Origin: ENR-C587 sp942493235
GTDB lineage: Bacteria > Bacteroidota > Ignavibacteria > Kapaibacteriales > UBA2268
Assembly: GCA_942493235.1 (NCBI GenBank)
Contig: OW818676.1
Coordinates: 1,488,001 to 1,552,000 of the forward strand
Direction of reading: 5' to 3'
Length of the DNA: 64,000 nucleotides
Positions 1-6,988 of this stretch are shown piece after piece. Under the pieces are notes generated by a model. That model worked only from the letters and a program-made list of their open reading frames with translations. It searched no databases and was not told the origin of the DNA. Position 1 is the stretch's first letter. The number at the start of each line of letters is the position of its first letter. The translations under genes and the position numbers were made by a program.

Positions 1-1
1 A

Positions 2-961
2 TATTTAATTGCAACTATCAATAGAAGTACCTCATTATTACCTATCACCTCTCAAACAGGCTGGCATGAGTATTTATATCAAATCCCTATCCAATATTAT
101 TATGCCAATGCCCACATAATATTTGTTTCTATCAGTGCTTATGGTAATTCAATTTATATGGATAAAATCAAACTATATGGTATGGAGAACCCTACTATTA
201 GCACTGTTACATTAACTACACCACTTAATAATTCTATTAATAATTCTGTTAATACAACTTTTAATTGGACAGCTTTGACCAATGCGTCGTCTTATAGAAT
301 TGAGCTTTCAACAAATAATAGTTTTACTAATAATCTAATTAGTCAAACTGTGTCAAATAATACCGCTACTATAAATACAAATTATAATACTTTGTATTAT
401 TGGAGGGTTAAGGCATATAATACAAGTGATTCCGGTGCTTGGTCTGATGTATTTCACTTTACTACCCGACAGCAATTGTTTACTGTAAGTGGACAAATTA
501 ATTACGCAAATACGGCTCAAACGCCTATGAATAACTGCACTATTATACTGAAAAATGCCAATAATATTGAAATAGCACGAGATACCAGTAATGAACTCGG
601 AGCTTACTCTTTTGAAAATGTTACAACCGGTACTTATAATTTCGAGCTAATTAGCAACAAAGCATCAGGCGGTATTAATACTTTAGATATATTATCATTG
701 AGGCAGAAAATAGCAGCTGTTGCTGAATTTACTGCTATTCAGGATAAAGCAGCTGATATTAATAACGATTCAAATGTAAGCACTATAGACTTACTCCCGC
801 TAAGACAAAAAATATCGAACATCAGCCCGATTAGCTCTTGGTTAGTACCCAATTATGTATTCTATCCATTAACAGTAAATGTAAACGGAGCAAATGCTAT
901 ACTTAATATTCAAGCATTATGCGGTGGCGATGTAAATGCAAGTTTTACTCCGAATAATTAA
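2..961 (+). CDS. Secreted FN3/dockerin-like protein, C-terminal part (5' end outside window)
   Basis: The reading frame is open from base 2, well upstream of the first ATG at 158, so this is the 3' part of a longer gene. After about 60 residues there is an FN3-like domain (from TTPLNNSINNSV to WSDVFHFTT), then a carboxypeptidase-regulatory-like beta-sandwich (VSGQINYANT to GTYNFELIS). Next comes a dockerin-type pair of calcium-loop helices: GGINTLDILSLRQKI and ADINNDSNVSTIDLLPLRQKI. The end reads CGGDVNASFTPNN, a tail I associate with surface proteins of this group. No T9SS sorting domain is visible, so the route to the surface is unclear. By family knowledge such proteins are extracellular and calcium-stabilised; binding or anchoring through the dockerin-like part is inference. 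Confidence 0.7.
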   Translation, partial: YLIATINRSTSLLPITSQTGWHEYLYQIPIQYYYANAHIIFVSISAYGNSIYMDKIKLYGMENPTISTVTLTTPLNNSINNSVNTTFNWTALTNASSYRIELSTNNSFTNNLISQTVSNNTATINTNYNTLYYWRVKAYNTSDSGAWSDVFHFTTRQQLFTVSGQINYANTAQTPMNNCTIILKNANNIEIARDTSNELGAYSFENVTTGTYNFELISNKASGGINTLDILSLRQKIAAVAEFTAIQDKAADINNDSNVSTIDLLPLRQKISNISPISSWLVPNYVFYPLTVNVNGANAILNIQALCGGDVNASFTPNN

Positions 962-1388
962 TTCAGATAGAGCATGTAGATATAATAATTATTTGTCTAT
1001 TCGCTTCTTTGTGTGGAGTTTCGGGGTTCGGGGATAGGGTTTCGGGGATAGGAATTAGGAAGTAGAAATATGTACGTCTCCGTACTATGCTCTGCGTAGT
1101 AAGGCTATTCTTCCAACATCATAGATGTTGAACATTGGTAGAAGAAAAGTTAAAAAGTTTATAAAGTTATAAAGTTCGTAAAGTTGAAAGAAGGAATTAG
1201 ATAATTCGGATAAAATCAATTCTTTTCTTCCAACAGCGTTAGCTGTTGAACATTGGTAGTATTCGGGGGTCGGGGATAGGGGTTCGAGAATTGGGAATAT
1301 GCATGTCTCCGCACCATGCTCTGCTTGCTAAGATAACAATCAATGTACCTAAAGCAAATTCTACGCAGAGCGTAGGATTGAGAAAAAA

Positions 1389-1500
1389 AGACTGTAAAAA
1401 AGTTGTCATTCTGAACGAAGTGAAGAATCCAGATAAAGCTAACTTATTGATAATTCTGGATTCTTCGTTGCACTCAGAATGACGATTTGGCAATATTATT
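1389..1500. repeat. MITE-like element A, copy 1 (outer ends degraded)
   Basis: Long imperfect inverted repeat: GTCATTCTGAACGAAGTGAA with GAATCCAGA on the left, mirrored by TCTGGATTCTTCG and CACTCAGAATGAC on the right. Two more copies lie at 14044-14172 and 62243-62374, where the outer GAGGCTGTCTAAAATTT-type ends are better preserved. Here the left outer end survives only as AGACTGT and the right one is lost. Translations of this repeat give the spurious peptide HSECNEESRI. Confidence 0.7.
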
Positions 1501-1790
1501 ACTTCGCCTCCTTACTATGCTCTGCGTAGTAAGGCAGGTCTTCCAACATCATAGCTGTTGAATATTGGTAGAATAAAAGTGGGTACTCCATTTTGCCAAG
1601 TAAATAACTAAAATTGACTTTCTACCAAATTGAATCTGTGAAGAACCTATTATCAAATATATTGTCAAGATATCAGTTAAATCATTTGTTTTTTGTCCCA
1701 AAAATCAATTCTTTATCTTAAAATAGTAATAATTTTAATAATAATGCAAAATAAATTCCAAGTTATAATAAAAAATTGGTTTGTATTTCT

Positions 1791-1798
1791 TATTTTTG
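1791..1798 (+). promoter_or_regulatory. Possible -7 element upstream of gatE
   Basis: TATTTTTG fits the Bacteroidota -7 consensus TAnnTTTG. The same 11-base context TTATTTTTGTA occurs ahead of pfkA (9957-9964). No well-spaced -33 TTTG was found, so this is only a candidate. Confidence 0.3.
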
Positions 1799-1941
1799 TA
1801 ATTCTGTTTAAAAGGTTTTAAAGAATTACTTTAAGATTGATAGTTGATATAAAAGATGATTAATTGATAAAAAAGACAATTAATCAATAAAAAATAGAAA
1901 ATTTTGAAAAAATAGAATATATTAAATTGAAAGGGTTGAAC

Positions 1942-3864
1942 ATGGCAGAATTCAAATTCAAGCCATTTGAAGAAATGACACCGGAGGATTATGAGACAAT
2001 CGGATTTATGTCCGGTCTCGAAGTACACCAGCAACTGCTAACTGAGCAGAAACTTTTTTGTCATTGTCCTGCCGGACACTATAGCGATACTTATCATGCC
2101 GAAATATTGAGACACATGCGTCCAACTTTATCTGAGCTTGGAGAATATGACGGCACTGCGTTAATGGAATTCAAAACTCGTAAAAACATTATTTACCGTA
2201 TTAACAGGAAGACAGTCTGCACTTATGAGATGGATGATACACCTCCGTTCCATGTAAATGACCAAGCTCTTGATATAGCATTTGAAATTGCTATGTTGTA
2301 TAATGCAAATACTGTTGATGAAGTTCATATTGCCCGTAAGCAATATTTAGACGGTTCTATTCCTACAGGATTCCAAAGAACAGCAATTACTTCTGTTGGC
2401 GGAAAAATCCCATATAAAGACAGATTTATCAATATAATACAAATGTCGATTGAAGAAGATTCTTGTCGTGAAGCTTCTGATGTCGGGCATAGAAGAGTTT
2501 ATTTGGCAGACCGCTTAGGCATGCCACTTATCGAAACAGTAACTTATCCCGAGATGAAAACTCCTCAGGAAGTTGCCGAAGTAAATGATATTCTTCGCAG
2601 AATAGTACGCTCTACCGGCAAAGTACGCACAGGTGTAGGAGCTGCTCGTGAAGACGTTAACGTTAGTGTTCGTGGTGGTACTCGTATCGAAATCAAAGGC
2701 GTACCAAGTATTAAAAGAATTCCTCAGCTTACTTATAATGAAGCAATGCGTCAATGGAATTTATTGAAATTAAGAGACGAGCTTGCAAACCGCGGAATTA
2801 CTAAGGATACTTTCTCTGCTAAAATAGATGATGTAACTTCAATTTTACGCAAAACAAGCTTCCAACCAATATTTACTGCCGTTGCCGAAGGTAAATTGGT
2901 AAAATGCGTTACTTTAAGAAAATTCAAAGATTTATTAAATTGGCAGACTCAGACAGACACTTATTTCTCAAAAGAAATCAGCGATAGAGTCAGAGTAATA
3001 GCCTGCTTGACTACTCTTCCGAATATTGTTCACTCAGACAGTCATGAATTTACTTTATCTTCTGCCGAAGGGCAAAAAATCCGTAAAGCAGTAGCTGCTA
3101 ATCCGGACGATACTTTGGTTCTCGTTTGGGGCGATGAGCAAGATTCCGATTGCGGAGCAAAAGAAATTATTATCAGAGCTAAAGAAGCTACTATCGGTAT
3201 TCCTTCTGAAACTCGCCAAGCATTAAGAGATAATACAAACGGATTTGAGAGAATTCTACCCGGTCCCGAGAGAATGTATCCAGATACTGATTTACCTCCG
3301 ATCAGAATTACTCCTGAAAGATTAGCAAAAATTAAAGCAGGGCTACCTGATTTATATTGGGTAAGAGAAGCTTTCTATCAGACATTGAATATGCCGGTAG
3401 ATGTAATTCAACCTCTTGCAGTTTCAAAATATGCTCCATTATTTGATGAACTTATTAAAGAACATAAAATCGACCCTAAATTAGCTTCAATCGTTCTTAT
3501 TCATTTTATGAAAAAGCTTAGAAGACGCAGAGTAGATACAGCAAATATTCGTGCTAACTGCATAAAAGAAATTTTTCTAGCATACAAAGCCGGAAAATTA
3601 GTAAAAGATGCAATTTTTGAAGTGCTTGAAGCTACTGCCATTAATGGTGAATACTGTGATGAAATTCTTCCTAAGCTCGCTACAAAAGCTGACTTCAAAA
3701 AAATATTCGATAAAATGAATGAAAAAATGAAGAGAATCACTTTCTATCACCCTGATAAGAAAAACGAATACTTATTCGGCATGATAATGGACGAATTGCG
3801 TGGTAGAATCAACGGAGCTGATGCTCAAAACTATTTGAACGAATTAATTAATCAGGAGGCATAA
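1942..3864 (+). CDS. gatE: Glu-tRNA(Gln) amidotransferase subunit E (archaeal type)
   Basis: GatE binds misacylated Glu-tRNA(Gln) and, with ammonia supplied by GatD, converts it to Gln-tRNA(Gln) in an ATP-dependent step in the cytosol. The 640-residue product has the GatB/GatE cradle from the N-terminus (MSGLEVHQQL, then CHCPAG, SELGEYDGTA, YEMDDTPPFHVNDQAL, DGSIPTGFQRTA, SIEEDSCREA and TGKVRTGVGAAREDVNVSVR). An AspRS-like insertion follows in the middle (FQPIFTAVAEGKLV to ERMYPDTDLPP), then a helical YqeY-like tail. The central insertion and the length separate GatE from bacterial GatB (about 480 residues). ATG 1942 is chosen because AAAGGG (1930-1935) sits just upstream; a TTG at 1927 is also in frame. 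gatD follows after 5 bases. Family assignment is firm; presence in a bacterium is unusual. Confidence 0.93.
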   Translation: MAEFKFKPFEEMTPEDYETIGFMSGLEVHQQLLTEQKLFCHCPAGHYSDTYHAEILRHMRPTLSELGEYDGTALMEFKTRKNIIYRINRKTVCTYEMDDTPPFHVNDQALDIAFEIAMLYNANTVDEVHIARKQYLDGSIPTGFQRTAITSVGGKIPYKDRFINIIQMSIEEDSCREASDVGHRRVYLADRLGMPLIETVTYPEMKTPQEVAEVNDILRRIVRSTGKVRTGVGAAREDVNVSVRGGTRIEIKGVPSIKRIPQLTYNEAMRQWNLLKLRDELANRGITKDTFSAKIDDVTSILRKTSFQPIFTAVAEGKLVKCVTLRKFKDLLNWQTQTDTYFSKEISDRVRVIACLTTLPNIVHSDSHEFTLSSAEGQKIRKAVAANPDDTLVLVWGDEQDSDCGAKEIIIRAKEATIGIPSETRQALRDNTNGFERILPGPERMYPDTDLPPIRITPERLAKIKAGLPDLYWVREAFYQTLNMPVDVIQPLAVSKYAPLFDELIKEHKIDPKLASIVLIHFMKKLRRRRVDTANIRANCIKEIFLAYKAGKLVKDAIFEVLEATAINGEYCDEILPKLATKADFKKIFDKMNEKMKRITFYHPDKKNEYLFGMIMDELRGRINGADAQNYLNELINQEA

Positions 3865-3869
3865 TTAAT

Positions 3870-5270
3870 ATGGAAGAGATTAAAAATATAGATTACTATA
3901 AAGGCTATAGAGACGTTGCCCTTGATACTTTAATGCGTTTCAAAGCTTTCGTCTGGTGCGATGTAGTTGTTAAAACTATCGAAGGCGGTGAATACATCGG
4001 TATTATTTTGCCACGTTCAGAAACTGCCGATAAATTACATATTGTTCTAAAATTGCGTACGGGTTATAATATCGGTATAGCTGCCGAAAGAGTCTCAGAT
4101 ATTAGCGTTGGCGAACGCAAAGAAGCTCACTATCAGATACCGGAGAAAGAGTTCCCTTATGATCCGAAAAAACCAAGAGTTAAACTACTTGGTACCGGCG
4201 GAACTATTGCTTCGCGACTGGACTATAGAACCGGTGCGGTAATTCCGGCATTCTCTCCCGGAGAATTATACGGTTCGGTTCCTGAATTAGCTGATTATTG
4301 TAATTTGGAAACAACAAAACTATACGGTGTCTTCAGTGAAAACATGGGTCCAGACCAATGGATAGGCTGTGCTAAAGCAATCGGCGAAGAAATTGAAAAA
4401 GGCGTAAAAGGTATAGTTATCGGTCATGGAACCGACACTATGCACCATACTGCCGCTATACTTTCGTTTATGGTTCAAAACTCACCTGTTCCGATTATCA
4501 TGGTTGGTTCGCAGAGGTCATCGGATAGACCTTCTTCTGATGCAGCATTGAACTTGATGCACGCTGTAAAAGCCGCTGCTGAGTCAGATATAGCTGAAGT
4601 ACAAGTATGTATGTTCGGTCCTACTTCTGACACATACGGTTTACTGCACAGAGGTACACGTGTACGCAAAATGCACTCTTCGTACCGTTCTACTTTCAGA
4701 ACAGTTGGCGATATTCCAATTGCAATGATTAGTAGAGAATCAATTACTCCGCTTCGCGACGATTATAAAAAGCGTCGTAAAGATAAAAATGTAACTATAA
4801 TCCCTACTTTTGACGATAGAGTGGGTATGGTTTATTATTATCCGAATATGAAGGCAGACATGATTGACTCAATGATTGATAACGGCTATAGAGGAATTGT
4901 GATTGCCGGTACCGGACTCGGACACGTCAATAAACCATTATATCCCGCATTGCAAAGATGTAAAGAAAAAGGCATTGCTGTATTTATGACTGTTCAGACT
5001 CTTTGGGGATATGTCCAAATGTACGTATATGAAACAGGTCGTGAGATGATGGACTTGGGAGTAGTTCCATGTGCGAATATGCTTCCTGAAGTTGCATATA
5101 TGAAACTCGGCTGGGCGTTGGGTCAGTCTGACGACATCGAAGAAGTTAAACGCATAATGCTAACTCCAATCAATGGTGAAATCACAGAGCGTGAACCAAG
5201 CAACGGATATTTAATATTCCAGGGCGGAGTGCCAGAAGTAGAAGAATTTATTTCAAAATATAGAAAATAA
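3870..5270 (+). CDS. gatD: Glu-tRNA(Gln) amidotransferase subunit D (asparaginase-type)
   Basis: GatD is the glutaminase or asparaginase partner that releases ammonia for GatE. An N-terminal beta-barrel-like segment (residues about 1-95) precedes a class I/II asparaginase fold. The two catalytic Thr motifs are present: LLGTGGTIAS at 106-115 (nucleophile T112) and GHGTDTM at 185-191 (T188, D189). Further on are the substrate region MVGSQRSSDRPSSDAALN and the conserved RKMHSSYRSTF. At 466 residues it is longer than plain asparaginases (about 330) and fits archaeal GatD. The strong AGGAGG ribosome site (3854-3859) lies inside the last codons of gatE, so the two subunits are probably translated in a coupled way. 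A rho-independent terminator follows. Confidence 0.93.
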   Translation: MEEIKNIDYYKGYRDVALDTLMRFKAFVWCDVVVKTIEGGEYIGIILPRSETADKLHIVLKLRTGYNIGIAAERVSDISVGERKEAHYQIPEKEFPYDPKKPRVKLLGTGGTIASRLDYRTGAVIPAFSPGELYGSVPELADYCNLETTKLYGVFSENMGPDQWIGCAKAIGEEIEKGVKGIVIGHGTDTMHHTAAILSFMVQNSPVPIIMVGSQRSSDRPSSDAALNLMHAVKAAAESDIAEVQVCMFGPTSDTYGLLHRGTRVRKMHSSYRSTFRTVGDIPIAMISRESITPLRDDYKKRRKDKNVTIIPTFDDRVGMVYYYPNMKADMIDSMIDNGYRGIVIAGTGLGHVNKPLYPALQRCKEKGIAVFMTVQTLWGYVQMYVYETGREMMDLGVVPCANMLPEVAYMKLGWALGQSDDIEEVKRIMLTPINGEITEREPSNGYLIFQGGVPEVEEFISKYRK

Positions 5271-5295
5271 TATTCTTTAGTATAGATTAAATTTA

Positions 5296-5335
5296 AAGCC
5301 GATTCTTTTTAAGGGTCGGCTTATTTATTTTTTTA
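5296..5335 (+). terminator. Rho-independent terminator after gatED
   Basis: Perfect 7-bp stem AAGCCGA (5296-5302) / TCGGCTT (5316-5322) with a 13-base loop, followed by a T-rich run to 5335. Confidence 0.8.
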
Positions 5336-5470
5336 TTGGTTTTGATACTTCTCTCTCATACGATTGTGTGCTTGTAGGTATATTCTCCTAAATCTGCCTA
5401 TATCTTTTTCATACTTTTTCTCAATCATAGGCTCTGCTTAGGATTGTGTTTTCTCAATATTCTTATTATT

Positions 5471-5655
5471 CATAATGCTTGTTTCCACACGCTGAAGAGC
5501 CTGTGTAAAAACAGGAAAATTGTAATTTACCTAAGATTGAAAAATAGAATAAATACCTATCAACCTGACGGTTAACCGTCAGGTTGCATTGCCAATAAAT
5601 AAATAAATTCGAGTTTTCACCCAGCGTCTTCAGTGTGGGGTTGATGACCAATAGA
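5471..5655. repeat. Element B remnant with 26-bp perfect palindrome
   Basis: The gap between the convergent gatD and manC genes holds no gene. It contains a GAGCCTGTGTAAAAAC end (about 5498-5513) and, at 5561-5586, a perfect palindrome with arm CAACCTGACG and centre GTTAAC. Near 5617-5640 there is a CAGCGTCTTCAGTGTGGGGT remnant of the same family as the copies at 13982, 36456 and 43959. A second palindrome with the same ACGGTTAACCGT core lies at 34003-34028. Confidence 0.65.
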
Positions 5656-5685
5656 AGAACTTTAATAAATGATATGATATAATCA

Positions 5686-6810
5686 TTATAACCATTTATG
5701 TAAGGACTCGGATTTTAGTTTTTGAACACATTTTTTTACATCCTGAACTTTTTCTTTTGGGCAAATCATAACCGAATCATCGGTTACTACTACTACGAAA
5801 TTATCCAAGCCAATAGCACCGATAACAATGTTATCTTTAGAGGATTTATTGATAATTATCGAGTTATTGCAGTCCACTACTGCATTAAGTCCTTCGCTGA
5901 TATTGCCATTGTCATCTTTTGCGATTACTCTGTCGAGCGAATCCCATGAGCCTACATCGTCCCACTCGAAAAGGGCGTTAGCTGTATATACGTTTTGGGC
6001 TTTTTCCATTAGTCCGAAATCAATTGATATATCGGGAAAGCTTTCAAATATATCATCAATTGCTTCAAAAGATGAATCGAATGCTATAGAAGTATTATTC
6101 AAATATTTTGATTTCAAATCCGAAATTTTAGTTCCGATTTCGGGCAGATGAGTAATCATAGATTTAATAAAATAATCCAATCGGAAGAAGAACATACCGC
6201 TGTTCCAGAAGTGTAGCCCGCTCTCACAATACAATTTTGCAGTGTTAAGGTCAGGTTTTTCGCGAAAGGCATTAACTTTTTTAATTTCACATTTATCATT
6301 AGTTTCGAACTTAGAATCTGTTTCTACATAGCCGTAACCGGTTTCCGGTCTGTTAGGGGGGATGCCTATAGTGCAGATAGAATCACCCTTCTCTACAAAT
6401 TCTAAAATATAATTTACAGTATCTTTAAATCCTTGCTCAGGTTTGATATCTTGGTCGGCAGTAAGCACTGCTACCGATATTTCGGAATCTTTATATTCCG
6501 TAGCATATTTAGCGGATATAAAACCTGCTGCCAAAGCTAAGCATGGAGCCGTATTTCTTTTATATGGCTCAGCGATAATATTTTCAGCCGGTATCTGTGG
6601 CAGAGCAGTTCTAATCGGCTCGATTAAAAGCTTGCCGGTAATAATAAAAATATCTTCTGGAGCTATTAGGTTAGATACTCGGCTAATAGTTTCCTCTATC
6701 ATCATTTTTTCTGATAATAAAGGCAATAATTGTTTTGGTCTTTTTAGTCTGCTTAGGGGCCAGAAACGTTCGCCGGAGCCACCAGCCATAATAATTGCTG
6801 TTCTTTTCAT
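5686..6810 (-). CDS. manC: Mannose-1-phosphate guanylyltransferase
   Basis: Makes GDP-mannose from mannose-1-phosphate and GTP in the cytosol, feeding cell-surface polysaccharide synthesis. The N-terminal nucleotide-binding signature is clear: MAGGSGERFWPLSR at residues 8-21, followed by KRPKQLL. Downstream are LTADQDI, the sugar-binding FREKPD, LHFWNSGMFFF and the metal site region FEWDDVGSWDSL. At 374 residues it is the short form without the C-terminal phosphomannose isomerase domain found in fused ManC/AlgA proteins. It stands alone between convergent gatD and a subtilase on the same strand. The phosphohexomutase at 25.2-26.6 kb could supply its substrate, though the two are not in an operon. 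Confidence 0.92.
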   Translation of the reverse strand: MKRTAIIMAGGSGERFWPLSRLKRPKQLLPLLSEKMMIEETISRVSNLIAPEDIFIITGKLLIEPIRTALPQIPAENIIAEPYKRNTAPCLALAAGFISAKYATEYKDSEISVAVLTADQDIKPEQGFKDTVNYILEFVEKGDSICTIGIPPNRPETGYGYVETDSKFETNDKCEIKKVNAFREKPDLNTAKLYCESGLHFWNSGMFFFRLDYFIKSMITHLPEIGTKISDLKSKYLNNTSIAFDSSFEAIDDIFESFPDISIDFGLMEKAQNVYTANALFEWDDVGSWDSLDRVIAKDDNGNISEGLNAVVDCNNSIIINKSSKDNIVIGAIGLDNFVVVVTDDSVMICPKEKVQDVKKCVQKLKSESLHKWL

Positions 6811-6988
6811 TTTATATTTCCATAATTATATATAATATCAATTACATTCTTCACGTTTGTGCACTGCCCCTTGAGCTTTGGAATACAAACACCCAATGGT
6901 ATTTTAATTAGTAGAAAAATCAGCAAAAAAGGCTTTTGCAACGTTTAATAATGTTATAAGTCCTATTTAAAAATTCAAATATACTAAC

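Larger units (their letters stand above)
962..1941. repeat. Repeat island 1: G-rich tracts, CTCTGCGTA palindromes, three hairpin units, one MITE-like element
   Basis: This gap has no believable gene; the short frames in it are translations of repeats. In order it holds: a G-rich tract with four G runs (1023-1047); a CTCTGCGTA palindrome module (about 1078-1105); a hairpin unit (1108-1143); an AAAGTT-rich tract (1149-1190); a hairpin unit (1225-1259); a second G-rich tract (1265-1295); a degenerate CTCTGC module (1305-1331); a MITE-like inverted repeat (about 1389-1500); another CTCTGCGTA module (1505-1535); and a third hairpin unit (1539-1573). Bases 1600-1941 are plain AT-rich sequence that should hold the gatE promoter. 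Confidence 0.8.

Noticed and set aside
1239..1493. Overlapping short frames on both strands in the first repeat island
   Set aside because: They translate the MITE-like and G-rich repeats (HSECNEESRI and similar) and have no ribosome site or conserved domain.
5722..6835. Plus-strand frames opposite manC
   Set aside because: Antisense shadows; the minus strand encodes all ManC motifs.
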